This document shows positions 24,644 to 37,351 of a stretch of DNA of 64,000 nt, one piece after another (the first letter of the stretch is position 1; every line of letters starts with the position of its first letter). The stretch is taken from positions 186,001-250,000 of the forward strand of contig KV419418.1 of assembly GCA_001630475.1 (NCBI GenBank), in the 5' to 3' direction. The stretch is from Sistotremastrum niveocremeum HHB9708 (lineage: Eukaryota > Basidiomycota > Agaricomycetes > Sistotremastrales > Sistotremastraceae). A program made the translations under genes and the position numbers. The notes under the pieces were generated by a model. It had not been told where the DNA came from and did not search any database. It worked only from the letters and a program-made list of their open reading frames with translations.

Positions 24644-26249
24644 TCATCCACGTCTCAATGCTCGACTCTTTGCCTTTCGAATGAGGTCCACAAGATCCGA
24701 GATTGCTCGCCACTTGTCCATTCGAGCCCTCAACATCTCGCTCTCGGTGCTTTGATAACGAAGCTGCGTCTCGTTTGGAAGAATGTCTGCAATGTACGCA
24801 GCGACGTCATTGACTTCTCCGGGAGTGGAATCGAGGAGATGTAGCTTTTTGAAATGTTTGGGGAAGATCAGTTCATCTGTGAGCTCCCGCGGAGGCTTGA
24901 TAGAGGCATCGATGCAGAGGCGGAGGTCTTCGAGGAATTTGCAATTTTCTATGAATGGAACGAGGGCAGACAATGTAAGTCCGGTGTGCTCAAAGAACAT
25001 TCGACCGGGGAAGCAGAAATTGCGAAGCAAAGGCCACGAGCGACTCATTTGTTCAATATGCCGATCGGCCAGAGACATGGGTTTGTAGTTCGCGAGATAG
25101 AAAGATCGAAGTCCGGAAAGAGAAAGGAGGGGCTCCAACATCGAGAAAGTAGCTTCGGAATTATACGTTTCATGCTTCGCTGATAAGTCGAGGACCAATC
25201 TCGTCAGGGACGTGAATCCATGGGTCAGAACTTGGAAATATTTCTGAACGTTCGCGTAGGATGGTTGACCGGAGAGCTTGACTTCAAGATCGTGCAAGCT
25301 TTTGAATTCTGACGTAATGGAAATCCGACGGTGAGGCTGAGGCGAGGCATCGGCAATGATGAGAGCTTCAAGAGTGGGAAATCCGCTATCGGGGAATCGA
25401 AATCCATACTCGAAGTCTGGATAGTTTATCCGCATTGCTCCATGCGCCCATTCATCAAGCTTTGGGATTCTAACAATCCGAAGATGCTGCTTTTGGGCCA
25501 GGATGTCGAATATTTTCGTTGTGAAGAAGGTGGGGGGAAGCTCGATATGAACGATTGAGGAGATTGCAGGAAGTAAGCATATAAGCTCTGCATGTGTCAA
25601 TGCATCTAGTATCAAACTTTTATCGGTGAATCTGAGAATTTGGAGAGAACAAGCGATGGTCCGAATATTCTGTAGGAGACGAAGAGGAGGCTCCCACGCC
25701 TTGATTTCGAGGTTCGTGAGTCGATTATGAAAGATCATTTTGGTCAAGTAATTCGTTCGACCGACGGAGTCGCAGGAGAATGACTTGAGCGAGGGAAATA
25801 TATCTTCTGAAGGACGCGTCGCATCCATGACGCAGAATATCTCTGCGGAAGCGTCGACTTTCTCAAGGACCAGACCATTGACGTATTTTGTATAGCGAAG
25901 GAAACGGGTCCAGTCCGTTTCTTTGACTGGTCGGGTGAAACTCTTACGACAACGCAGTCAATGATATTGAACAATGTCAGAAGGATGAAAGAATTGAGCG
26001 CACCAAGCCGTGATCTGGCGTGAGTTTGGTCGGTGACAGGATCTTGATGAGATCGTAGAAATTCGTCGAGACAGTGCGATACAATCTCGCCAACGCAACG
26101 TTCGATATCGTCTTATTAACGCGCGCCAGGCGTCCGAGAGTGGACTGCTCGGCATTGGAGGCTATGATACCGACGAGCTCTGGCATAGACCAGACTTGCC
26201 TCGCGGCCGATAGTCCAAGCGAACCTGGCTGGCGAAGCTCAGACGTCAT
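24644..26249 (-). CDS. F-box protein, paralog D
   Basis: Exons 26249-26004 and 25942-24644 (phase-0 intron of 61 nt) give 514 residues. The start at 26249 was chosen because it aligns with the start of paralog B; an earlier in-frame ATG at 26294 would add 15 residues absent from B. The F-box-like exon reads VWSMPELVGIIASNAEQST, then LARVNKTISNVALARLY. The second exon has EIFCVMDATRPSEDIF, LRLLQNIRTIACSL and DRHIEQMSRSWPLLRNF. It is closest to paralog B in sequence and upstream region. A role as SCF substrate adaptor is inferred. Confidence 0.88.
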
Positions 26250-26299
26250 ATCGTGTGTGGATTGATAATTTAAAAGTGACGAGAGTGAGGTCAAAATTG

Positions 26300-26540
26300 G
26301 TAGGAAGCTATAGTAGTTCTATGGATGTCAGATAACGCGTAGGGAGATGCAAAAGGCCTGGCGTACTCAGGTCCGGGTTGCCAGTGTCATCCGACTGTCA
26401 AAATCGTTGCCAATCGCCCTCCTTTTCGTTCCCAAGAATATTTCGAGGTTTACGTGCAGAGTGAAAGATAAGCCCAAGGCCGGCTGGGAGCTCGTCGTGA
26501 ACGGCGTCGACGCGGTCAAAGACGCGGTATGACGAGCATC
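26300..26540 (-). repeat. Duplicated upstream block (copy 2)
   Basis: Partner of the block upstream of paralog B. It keeps the DELPAGLGL-containing open stretch on the minus strand, but the frame is shorter here. Confidence 0.6.
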
Positions 26541-26861
26541 GCTCGGTCCAACGCCCCGACGCTTGTCGGAGTATCAAATGTCTGCTATTTATAAACGCGC
26601 GATCATAGCAAAGAATCCCTATTCGTGAAAATAGTTACATTACATGCATTTATTACATTCGCCGACATGATCTACTCCTAACAAGTCATCTATCTACATT
26701 ACTATACTATTCTATAATTAAGAATATATGCAAGTGAAGAATATAGCAACAATATCTCGAAAGCAAGAGAATTCGAATGAAAGCAAAAGCAGAGGAAGAG
26801 AAGAGGAATAATAATGATAATGAGGCCCATGAAGTCCGGCAGAGTGTCAGAATTTCAATCG
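26541..26861. other. Intergenic, no supported gene
   Basis: AT-rich 3' region of the ZIP transporter. Nothing else is seen. Confidence 0.45.
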
Positions 26862-28211
26862 TCAAGCCCATCTCCCAAGTAAAGCCATGATCCCGGCCCC
26901 CGAGAGCACGCATACAATAGCCAATACAAGCTTTGCCGAACTGGCCTGATGCATAGCCGGATTGAATAAAAACTCATGAGCGAGTAATTCCACTAATCCG
27001 GTATACAAAAGAATTCCAGAGGAGAGCGCATCGAGGACGCCAGAGACGATGGATGCTGTTGCTGAGCCTGGGTTATAGGTCGTTCGTACGCCTAGACCGA
27101 CTGCTATACCGATAGGCGTTGTTAAGCCGTATAGGACACCGGCGAGCACGGGGACGTATTCGTATGCGGGGGGTAATTTGAGGTATGCTAGTCGGGCTCC
27201 AAGACCAAGTCCTTCGAATGTTTCTAGGAGGGTATTAGATGAGTTCGTTTTTATGAGTGAAGAGGGTACGAACGGTGGAATATGATAACGATAAATAGAG
27301 TAATAAAGCTCGGATCGACGGCGAGTGTCAATCCTATCAACACGCTATGGAGCAAAACTCCAAATTCGAGAATCGCGACGCCGATTATTTGAGCGAGGGG
27401 TGTATCGAGGACGTGTTCTGTGTGAGATTCGTGGGTCCCAGCGGGTGACGGATTTGCGCTAAGTTTTTCGAGGTCCGAGGAATTAGGAGTGTCAAAACCT
27501 GACGGAGAGGGGATGATTTCGGAATTCAATTCTGAGTCGGAGGCGTGTGCTTTGGCGGTACCAATGATACCGTGACCATGGGGATTAGGAGATATCCCTC
27601 GTTTGTTAAGATAAGCGGTGCCGATTCGGAAAGCGAGTAATTCGACGAGGAAGATAGCAAAGACAGCGAACATGGAGAGTGCAAGAGCCCATGGCTAGAA
27701 AAACACCGGTTCGACGGACGGACGAAGGGTATGAAAATAAATCAGGGCGTACGTATTCTTGCCATGTACCACTCAGACACGGTGAACCAAGCTCTTCGAT
27801 TGCGGGGTCCAGTAAATGAATAAATGCAGTAGCAATCTGGCAGACAAGAATTCAGATTCGAGAAGGTCAATATAAAGACATCCGTGGACGCACGATAACA
27901 CCAGAACCAAAATATTTTGCGATACTAACAAAATCATTTAGAGGGGTTCGGAATGCCAACGCTTGCAAACAAACTCACTCGAACGCTACTGGAGGTATGC
28001 CCAACGCCGGTTTTCGTTTCGCCAACACAGGGAAAAGAGCCCCGAACATAGCCATCGCCATGATAATGAACACCGACGCTATCCTCAACTTGAAAAAGGT
28101 GACCGAACCCCCGCCGCTTCCACAGTTGAGCTCGTCATCATCAGAAACCGGACTTGGACTGGCTGAAAGCGACGTTGAAGACGAACTGGCAGCGGCGGTG
28201 AGAGAGGACAT
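26862..28211 (-). CDS. ZIP-family zinc/iron transporter
   Basis: ZIP metal permease of 376 residues that moves Zn or Fe into the cytosol. Exons (high to low) are 28211-27979, 27924-27894, 27836-27753, 27694-27274 and 27223-26862, with all phases consistent. The N-terminal Cys-Gly-Ser segment and first membrane span read LRIASVFIIMAMAMFGALFP. KYFGSGVIIATAFIHLLDPA follows in span 2. The cytosolic loop is acidic/Ser-rich with a few His (NPHGHG, THESHTEH). The metal-site spans are present as LLHSVLIGLTLAV (span 4) and HQTFEGLGLGARL (span 5, split by the last intron). It ends in the usual short C-terminus (GIMALLGRWA). It looks intact; the metal and membrane cannot be told from sequence. Confidence 0.93.
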
Positions 28212-31200
28212 GAGACGAGGGCTCGTAGCGAACGTCGGGCTCCTCGAATGGGCAGAAGCTGACTATATAGTGAGAACCTCCACGGTGACCAAATCCGGAT
28301 ATAACTTTTCAAGTTACCGAAGTACCCTCGCAGTCGCGAATTCGCAGGCGCTCGGCTAATTCGCTTGAGCGCCGATATCTCCGCTTTTATTACCACTCCG
28401 CGCCCAGGTCAGCTCCGGCGTTTTCTGGTCTGTACCTTATCTGAATCATCCTCCGAGTTGCCTCGTCACAGAATGTTCTTGAAACAGCGTCTTAGACTTC
28501 ATATCGGTCCCGGTGCTTTGTTCTGGATCCCAATCTGGCTGTAATCTCACGAGTCGCGATCTTTCTGCGTGCGATGAAGTTGCTTCCGCTGTCAGGGACA
28601 TGGAGCTTAGCGAAACACTCTATACCGAATAGTCGATAGTGTGTTTCAAACTTTCGAGTTTGATCAACCTCTTGGTTCTGGTCCTGTTCCACTCTCCTGA
28701 TTCTAGCCATCGGGATTTAGGACGCACCGACTCATTTCGGTTTTGTTTTCCGATGTTAGAATATGGATTTAATCGGCCCTCAGGTGCTGCGGGCTGTTCG
28801 AGCTCGCCGTCGTCTCCTGCAATAGGTGGCTTATCAGCTCTCACCCTATGTTACGACATTCTCAAAACGGCGTAGAACTTTCTACTTTCGTCATCGTGGG
28901 CCTGTCAGATCGGACAGCGCTAGCGGTGTAACTTTTCACGACTAGTACACCTCGCGAATAACGATCCGAGATTCAGAGGCTCCACCACCACACCGTCGCC
29001 CAGAACATGAGGCAGCGGCATCGTCGGCTTGGTTTGATCGACCTACGGAGCATACTTCCTCGAAGTATGCTCGCAAACTCGGACTGCTTCTTCGTGCTTG
29101 TGTTCAGACCAGAAATCGGACATCAATTTGGTCATATTGAATTCTTTCACGCTGCGGACATCCGTTGCGAATACTGGCCACAAGACATGCTTGGCTGACA
29201 GGACGTGGCGCACATGTGAGCACTCGACGACCGACAATCTCGACAATTTATGGCGGGGCTCTGATCCAGACGATCTGAGAAACTAGAATATATCCAAAGC
29301 CTTGTATTGGATCGTCAAGATTTGACTTGAACTCCCTGAACTTCAATGTCGCGCGAGAGTCTCTAGACGAGCGAACGATTGGTGGTCGACTTAACTCAGA
29401 CCGGCGGTCCAGTGATGCGGGTGAAGACTTCGAACTCGGACTTCCCTGAAATCCCCTCCATCCAGTTATGAATCGCCATGCATACTTCGAGATTTCACTG
29501 AAGGGACACCTCTATTCGAATCGACACAAGCCTTCATCGTGGCTGCATCCGTGTCGGTAATGATCGATGATCTGTAGACCTGTCGCCGAGCGTTGAGCTG
29601 CCCGAGAGAAGACATAGGTTCAGCAGATCAGAGCGAACAACAATAATCTGAGATCACGATCTGACAGCAAGTCCCAATGCTCGTAGGAGTCGTAGATCAA
29701 GACCTAAACTCTCTTGATTTAGTCAGTCATTTGCACCATTGATGTGAGGTGTGAGGAACGAAGAAGGACTTGGCGAGACTTCGAATTCGGAAGCGCTTAG
29801 GAAGCCTGCCCTTCCTAATGCTCTTAGACAGGTGGCATATAGACTGAGTATATATATTGAGCATTAAATATTTCGTGCCAAGGGCAGTAAAGAGAAGACA
29901 CGTGGCATGAAGGCGGTTCAGTCGACAAGCATCATAATACATGATAACTAGGTGATATTTCTGACTTCGCCAAGGCGTCCTGACTCCAGGCAGTCATAAA
30001 ATCTCAAACACTGAATAGACTGGCGCTTGAGAGGATGATCGTCGGCGATGGCGTTGCAGGAACGGATTAGGTAAGAGACCGTGGAAGGAGGCGAAATAAT
30101 TTTGAAATTTTGAAAAGCAGAGGATCGGGATGATCACATACCAGGCAGTGACGTCGAGAGCTTTGATACGTCCGTTGGCAGGACGTTAGCATCGTGATTA
30201 AATAAAAACATGAAAATAGAACCTGAGAGAATTGAAACTCCGCGCTCAAGCATCGTACGATCGTCTCCCTTGATCGTCTCGACACCATAGGACCAAAAAC
30301 TCGACTTGCGCTGGCAGATTGCGTTCTATTCTGCCAATCCTCGATGTGTAACTCTTCGATACGAATTCAGCTAGCGTGTAATCAAAATAGACCCCTATAA
30401 GACGAGCCAAACCCGCCAACTAGGGTTGCCTGCCAGTGTTACTGGCAATCCGCTGTGATAAATGGCAACGATGCGGCCGAAATAACATCAATATCGGTAG
30501 AAGCTGTCAGGACAGATTGGGTATGGTCACTTCGATATCGGCCTTGAAAGTCAGTCCGTTGATGATGGTTGACTGATAGCAGGACTCAATGGACCCCGGA
30601 CCAGGGGTACAAAGACAGTGATCCGATGACATCTGAATGTGAACACGCCATACCTTGCTTTCGGGGATGAGCTAAGTGAATAAGAATACCAATGAGCCAA
30701 GAAAATGGACTCGGATCAGAGGTGCAGAAGATCTCGGAGTGAGTCTCATTTTCGTTACCCCGCGAATTCTGATGGCTTTAACCAGGTTCAGACTGTTCGT
30801 TTGGACGTCATACGAGCAACATATTTGGAATAGCGTTGCGCTTCAACGAGGCCGTCTCGTCCTCAATCCGATGCATTTCGAGGACGGCGGTTTATCTAAG
30901 AAATCTCAGATAACGATATCTAGGTGGACAACAACTGACGGTTCCGATGGAGTTATTACTTATCCAGATCTCCCGTCAACGAATCAATGTATGACTCAAG
31001 ATCACACACGAACATCTCCATAATCGCGTCATTCGCTCCCCAAGCCCCCTACCCAGTTATCACCTGGAAAGAAAGTCGGCGGAGGACGGTCATGTTGTGA
31101 TCTTGGAATATTCGCTACTGGATAGCTTGAGAGAGCAGCTGGGTCCCTGAAGATATTTGAATACGACGCGGACCTATTCTTTCGTATCTTCAGCATCGGC

Positions 31201-31873
31201 GGTATGAAAGGAGCTAGCGATATATTCCTTCAGTTCACGTGCGTTTAGAATGATCCTAATTTAGAAGCACGTGTTGACCTCGTTCTATTGCAGCCTTATA
31301 ATCGATAAATTGTCCTAGTATTGATGATACAGACAGTTGTCGTTCCAACGCACGGCTTCTTGAGTTTTCGGTGAGTATCGTCATCTACTCGCGTGCTCTC
31401 CCCCTCTGAAACATAAAAGTCAGGAGACTGGTGCGCCGCTGGACTTGGGAAGCTTATATACGTCACGAAGCCATTCCGAGAGTATCGACCTGGCAATACA
31501 TTACCCCGGAGTCACTTCATCAAACGTTCTCTCCCATTCCATGATCACCGAATATACTCCCGGTTCCTGATCGCCTCACATTCGCCAAGGAACGGGACCA
31601 AGCATTGCGTCAACGGCTCAAATTCAGGGTGCTTCGGAATGTAATACGCCCCAAAAGGCGAAAAATCAGTCACACGACAGGACGCGTTTGGAATCTTGTT
31701 TGTCAACTTGCATAGAGCTTGGCTCGGCCGACGTGTAGACGGTTCAGGCCCCAGGCACAGTTAAACTCGGTCTATACGGCAGGATGCGACGACGGCAAAT
31801 TGACGCGAACGACTATCATCTGCTATTCAATCTGCTGGTTTACTGGATATGGGACGTCTCAGATAGTCACAGA
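28212..31873. other. Gene-poor stretch, 3.7 kb
   Basis: The longest empty region in the window. It holds only short overlapping frames on both strands. I saw no terminal repeats, no transposase or reverse-transcriptase motifs and no exon pairs supported by splice sites. It separates the minus-strand genes from the plus-strand F-box/AA9 block. It may hold decayed sequence or long promoters. Confidence 0.4.
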
Positions 31874-31880
31874 TATAAAG
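31874..31880 (+). promoter_or_regulatory. TATA box of the AA9-like gene
   Basis: TATAAAG about 60 nt up from the ATG at 31938, a spacing very like that of the AA9 gene at 40269. Confidence 0.5.
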
Positions 31881-31937
31881 ATGTGGTCTGGTCTGTGGTC
31901 CACCTCAGGCTCAAAGTCTTGTACGCGGCCCTCTATC

Positions 31938-32992
31938 ATGATCACCCCTTTCTTCGCTCTTGTCTACGCCGCTGTGGTTTCCGCCGCCGGTTCCGCCCTG
32001 ACAGCTATCAGCGTCAATGGTGGACCATGGGATACCACCTCCACCAGACCATCTCCAGCAGGCGGACCGCCGGTTCTGAACGTCCTCGCAGTAAGTCAAT
32101 GCCTTCTTGATCGGCCATCCCGATCACTGACCTCGGCGTGCGCGTGCTCTTCTTCTAGCCCGAAATAGTGAATATTTCCCTCTCCCACCGTCCCGCATCT
32201 TCGTTCCTGACTCAACGCAGATCTGCGGATATAACGGAACTATCCCCGTCAAGGGCGTTACGACCGTCGTTGGCGGCAAGTCGAACGTGACTGTCCTCTG
32301 GTCTCCTGACAGCCACATCGGACCCAATCTTATTTATGTTGCCCCCGTTCCTAGTCCATATATCACCCCCGTCACAGGCTTGAAGTGGACCAAGGTCAGA
32401 TAACCTACATTTTCGGCGAATATGCTTCTAATCATCTTCGGCATAGATTTCTCAGCAAGGCATCAGCATTCCTGGAGGCGGAGGCACCGGATGGTCCTCC
32501 CCCCTCCCTGGCGGTCAATATCATTTCATAATTCCTCCCACTCTCGCCCCTGGGCCTTACCTTCTCCGCGCCGAATCGCTCGTACTTCCTAACGGTGGAA
32601 ATTTCAAGACGGCTGAATCATTCGTCGGATGTATTCAGATCAACGTTACACTTACGCCTCCTGGACCACCTCCCTCCATTGCTGTGCCTTTCCCGGGTGC
32701 TTATAGTCCCGGAGATCCCGGTCTTGTGAGTCTCTCGTTTATTCTTCTCAGACACGAGTTGACATTGAACGTTAAATAGACTTGGGTACGCTGGTTTCTT
32801 CGACTACTGACCATGTTCTCAGCCGCTCATGGTTTCAATTCACAGAATCTTGCAGCGCCCCCGCCGCCACCGTATCCTTTCCCAGGTGGACCGGTATGGC
32901 CGAGCGGTAAGAGCTTTCTCGCATTAGTGTGATCCTTCCTGACTGTTGATTTAGGTGCTACCACTAACGACAACGATGTCGGAGACATTTAA
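31938..32992 (+). CDS. AA9-like secreted protein lacking the histidine brace
   Basis: Exons 31938-32090, 32159-32167 (9 nt), 32221-32394, 32447-32725, 32780-32785 (6 nt), 32846-32906 and 32955-32992 give 239 residues. A signal peptide (MITPFFALVYAAVVSA) is followed by AGSALTAISVNGG. It aligns throughout with the AA9 at 40269: exons 1 and 4 are equal in length and the 9-nt exon has the same phase. At the position of the mature N-terminal His of AA9 it has Gly (GSALTAIS versus HVRMTAIS), and the axial Tyr is Phe (AESFVGC versus AQFYSSC). The second brace His is kept (SHIGPNLIY). With two of three copper ligands lost, it should not be a normal monooxygenase. AA9 relatives without the His brace are known from basidiomycetes. 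A binding or structural role is possible. The C-terminus (NDNDVGDI) resembles that of its paralog. Confidence 0.88.
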
Positions 32993-33527
32993 GTGAAGAG
33001 GTCGCGCTTGGCTGGTAGTCGTATTTGCCGAGTATGCAAGCTAAATCCTCGTACGTAGTATCTCAGTTTGAGTCAGTTTAGCCGGTGTATTACTCCTGAG
33101 AATGAACTTCAAATATTGATGCCGGTAGCTCATTCACGCATTTATCCTTAATACCTTTCACCAGCCTCGTATAAATCCTCGAATAACCTTAGATCATCAT
33201 ATATGCCTCAGCGAGACCAACAACTGGTGTCGATCTGGTGACGGTTCCTGTCACAGAGACATGCTTTTGCTTCCGCCAATTTTAAAGTCCGATCAAAACT
33301 CTCCCTTTGATTCAGCGTTGACGATTATCTGCCGGTGCAACCAACTCTCTGTACGATTTGATACCATAGAGCTTCCAGTATCAAACAGAATAGTGCCCGT
33401 GGTTACAGGATGCAAGAGATGGCAGAGGCCGCATACTCGCTGGCACCCTCGGCGAGCTCACACACATTGTAAGCTCGAATATTGATGTATTTCTAGAAAC
33501 TACGGCCTATTCATTTTCGAACTTTAG
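32993..33527. other. Intergenic, no supported gene
   Basis: 3' region of the AA9-like gene and upstream region of F-box paralog E. Confidence 0.4.
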
Positions 33528-35240
33528 GGCTTCCCCTCTAAACATACATGTTACTCAGCGATCACATGCCTGTCGTGCGTCCACCGAAGTTTGGAGAATA
33601 CCCGAGCTCGTCACGCTCATAGCATCGGAATGCCTCGCCCCCTGGGATAAAAGTGCATTGGCAGCCTTGGCTTGCCTCGCACGAGTCAATAAAATCACTT
33701 CTTCACCCGCTCTCTCCGTCCTGTACTCCGACATAAGGGGAAACTTACTGAATCTTCTATCGATTCTTAGTCCAATCGCGCCGTCGGATTCGGGCTTAGT
33801 TCGTTTCTTCTTCTTCTGATCTTTGATGAAGGGCTGAGAAAAGAGTTATAGGCCTTCACGCGCCCTCTAGAGAAACCAGATTGGAACCGATTCTTGAAGT
33901 ATACCAGACTTGTCAAGAAAATAAAATTTTCCCATAAGAAAGATTTTGTTTATGCACCCGAGATTTTCTCTGTCATGGACGCTTCTCGGCCCTCGATAAT
34001 CCTCTTTCCCTCCCTCAGATCGCTTTCCGGACGCAACCTGTCTCCTTCTATGGAACAAATGTACCGTTTTTTGTTCAATCTAGGAATGGTCTGTCTAGAT
34101 GTCGACCGATGGACACCCCCCCTGCGTTTACTGCAGAACATTCGCATGACCTCACACTCGCTGAAGAAATTAGAGTTGGGTGATCCTTTTCCAAACCAAA
34201 GCACGGGATTGGACCTTTTAACCCATAACGAGTTGATAGCCCTAGTTCCGGAGCTCGTGTTGATAGAGGACATCAGCATTCCATCTTCCTTCGTCACCAC
34301 CGTCGTATTTGACATGTTGTGCCAAAAGAAGCATCTCCGCAACTTGCGAGCATCACATAGTAATGTGCCTCACAAGGACTCATTCGAATATACTTACACA
34401 TTCCCTCAATTCGGATTTCCGTCTCTGCAATCAGTTGCGATGCGAGATCAATCTACAGAGCCCCACCGGCATCTCTCAATTTATACCGAAAATCCCACCC
34501 TGACATCTTTCGAGATCTCTTTCGGTGGGCATCCCAATCTCCGCTCCGTCCAAGAGTACATGACTACTCTGAGCTCCATGTTTACTGGCATACAGGACCT
34601 TACGATATGGGGAAATGTGAGAACAGAGGTCAACGGGATCCCGAACTCCTCAGGGGTGTTCTCCATGCTGCGACCTCTACTCTTCTTGCCAAGAATGCGG
34701 TACTTCTGCCTTGACAATGTTTGCCCGATGTCTCTCGAGGACCATCACATTGACGAGATCGCTCGAGCTTGGCCTGCGCTCGAGTACTTTTCTTTCTGCG
34801 GAGAGATTCCTTACAGAGCAGGACAGACTCAACTGACCCTATCATGTCTGCTCTCATTCGCAGAGCATTGCCGGGATCTGGACTCTTTGACATTGGCCAT
34901 CGATGCGTGTCTCCCGCCACCTCGTTCTCCTAAAGATCCTACCTTATTTGCGAGTCCGGATATTACCGTGAATCTCGCGTATTCGCCGATCAATGATCCC
35001 TCTTCCGTTGCATTCTTTCTTGCAGACGTTGTGCCACGCACGGGCACGGTGACCTTTGAACTGGGAAATATTTGGGCCAGTTTCGAGTCGCCGAGAGTGA
35101 AGAAATGGGAAGAAGTAGAGGTACTTGTCAAAAAAATCCACAAAGCTAGCGCACGAGCCGTCCGGCGAGAAGTCGAAGACTCGTCTGTCTCCGACCGGAA
35201 TAGCATGTACGCGTCTTCGGATACAGATTCAGACGATTGA
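33528..35240 (+). CDS. F-box protein, paralog E (start unresolved)
   Basis: Exon 1 ends at 33798 and exon 2 is 33852-35240 (463 codons), with a phase-0 intron of 53 nt as in the other paralogs. The F-box-like part reads VWRIPELVTLIASECLAP, then LARVNKITSSPALSVLY. The second exon has EIFSVMDASRPSIILF, LRLLQNIRMTSHSL and DHHIDEIARAWPALEYF, and an acidic Ser/Asp tail. No in-frame ATG occurs upstream within the homologous frame. The frame before the F-box is preceded by a good acceptor (CTTTAG at 33522-33527), so the start codon probably lies in an upstream exon, or the gene has lost it. The left coordinate marks that acceptor. It is closest to paralog F. Confidence 0.8.
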
Positions 35241-35594
35241 GAAAATTGACTTTGAAAAGTGACTTCCAGTACATGCCTGCGTGCTTCCTTCATGTATGCT
35301 TTCGAATGAGGAACTCTGCCAAATATTCGTCTGAATACTTGACTGGATGCCATTATTATATTGTTGTCCCGATCGGGTCACATCAAAGTTCACTTCCGTC
35401 CATTTCAAAGTCCGATCGCTCGCTTTTTGCAGTGCAGGCCGCGGCCTGACTGGATTGAGAGCCATCTGCTCCTGCATTCTACGCTGCGGGGTCTGATTCT
35501 CTTTGCCGAAAAGATAATGCGTGTGATTGAAAAGAGAGAGATGGCAAGGGCTGCATATTCAGAATCGGCAACCTCTTCGTAACGTCAAATATCA

Positions 35595-37351
35595 ATGCAT
35601 CCTCTGACTTATTCATTCTTACATCTTAGGTCATCCTTCTCAAAGATTGCCGCGCGTCTCGATAGCTCCCATAAACCTCGTGGATCTCCTGCATCAACCG
35701 AGGTCTGGAAGATTCCTGAACTCGTCGCGCTCATAGCCTCGGAACTTGAGTGTCATAAGTACAAGGATAATGGTCCCATGGCAGCCTTATCGTGCCTCGC
35801 ACAAGTCAATAGAACTGTTTCTTCGATCGCGCTCGCCGTACTGTATTCCGACATAAGGGGAAGCTTACTGAATCTTCTATCGATTCTCAGTCCAATCGCG
35901 CCATCGAACACAGGCTTTGTTCGTTTTTGTTTCTGTTGTGTTTGATAAGGCCGTGCAGCTGAGAAACTTCACTACAGGCTTTTACGCGTCCCCTCGAAAA
36001 ATCAGACTGGGAACGATTCTTGAACTATACCCGACTCGTCAAGGAAATCCGGTTTTCTCACAAAAAAGATTTCGCCTATTCGCCCGAGATCTTCTCTGTT
36101 ATGGACGCCTCGCGACCATCGATAGTCCTGTTTCCCGCCCTCAAGCGGCTGTCCGGACATGAATTGTCTTCTTCGATGGAACCGATGTATCGGTTCCTTT
36201 TCCGCACAGGCATCATTTCTTTGGATCTGGATCACTGGACGCCACCATCCCGTGTTCTACAGAACATTCGCATAACTTCATCCTCGCTGATAGAGCTGAA
36301 GCTGGGCTGCTACTTGCCTTCGCAAGCGATGGCCTTGGATGCTTTGACACACAGCGAGTTGGTTGCACTTGTTCCGGAGCTCGTGTTGATCGAAGAGATC
36401 GCCCTGCCAGCTTCCTTCGTCACATCCGCCGTATTTGAAATGCTATCTCAAAAGAGATATCTCCGAGTTTTGGAACTATACCCAGAAGAGACCGCTGCGT
36501 CACACAGTGACCTTTTTGAATATGCTTTTGACTTTCCCGACTCTGGGTTTGCAGCCCTTCGCTCTATCACACTACAGGAAACATCCTCAAAGCCCCATGA
36601 AAGGCTCTCCGTTCACAACGGGATCTCCACACTGAGGTCGGTTAGGATATTCCTCTCGGGAAACCCACGACCGCACTGTAGCCAAGGATATTTCGACTCC
36701 TTGAGCATGTTCACCTTCATACAGGACTTGACGGTCTACGCAACAGTGCGAGGGGATAATGACGAAATTACTGACCCTTTGGTTGGTTTCTCGGTTCTCA
36801 AGCCATTGCTTTCGTTATCAATGATGCGGCACTTTTCTTTCGAGAATGAGTACCCAATCTCTCTTGAGGATTGCCACATCGAAAAAATTGCCCGAGCATG
36901 GCCTGCACTCGAAAGCTTTTCCTTCTGCAATGACATCCGTTTCAGTGAAGTACAGACGAAGCTCACATTATCGTGTCTTCTATCCTTCGCAGAACTCTGC
37001 CAGAATATCGATACGTTGACTTTGGCAGTGAATGCCTGCTGCTTTCCTCCTCTTCGGCCGAAAGATAACACCATCTTTGCCCAAGAAGAGATCGATTTCA
37101 ACGCGGCGTTTTCGCCCATAAATGATCCCATCATGGTCGCGTTCTTCCTGGCAGATATAATACCACTCTCTGGAACCGTTACATGCGAGATGGGAAACGA
37201 CTGGGCCAGCATGAATTCCCCTCGAGTGAAGATGTGGGAGGACGTAGCAGATGTAATCGGCATGGTGCGCAAATCGAACGCGCGAGCAGTCCGGCGGGCA
37301 GCAGAGGCAGAAGTCTCTGACCGGGACAGTTCTTCAGATTCAGATGATTGA
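35595..37351 (+). CDS. F-box protein, paralog F
   Basis: Exons 35595-35918 and 35978-37351 (phase-0 intron of 59 nt) give 565 residues. The F-box-like part reads VWKIPELVALIASELECH, then LAQVNRTVSSIALAVLY. The second exon has EIFSVMDASRPSIVLF, SRVLQNIRITSSSL and DCHIEKIARAWPALESF, and a Ser/Asp tail like paralog E. The in-frame ATG at 35595 gives MHPLTYSFLHLRSS. However, the matching place in paralog E has no ATG, and in both genes a TTAG acceptor precedes the same codon phase (35629 here). The true start may thus be in an upstream exon. E and F are adjacent recent duplicates. A role as SCF substrate adaptor is inferred. Confidence 0.85.
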
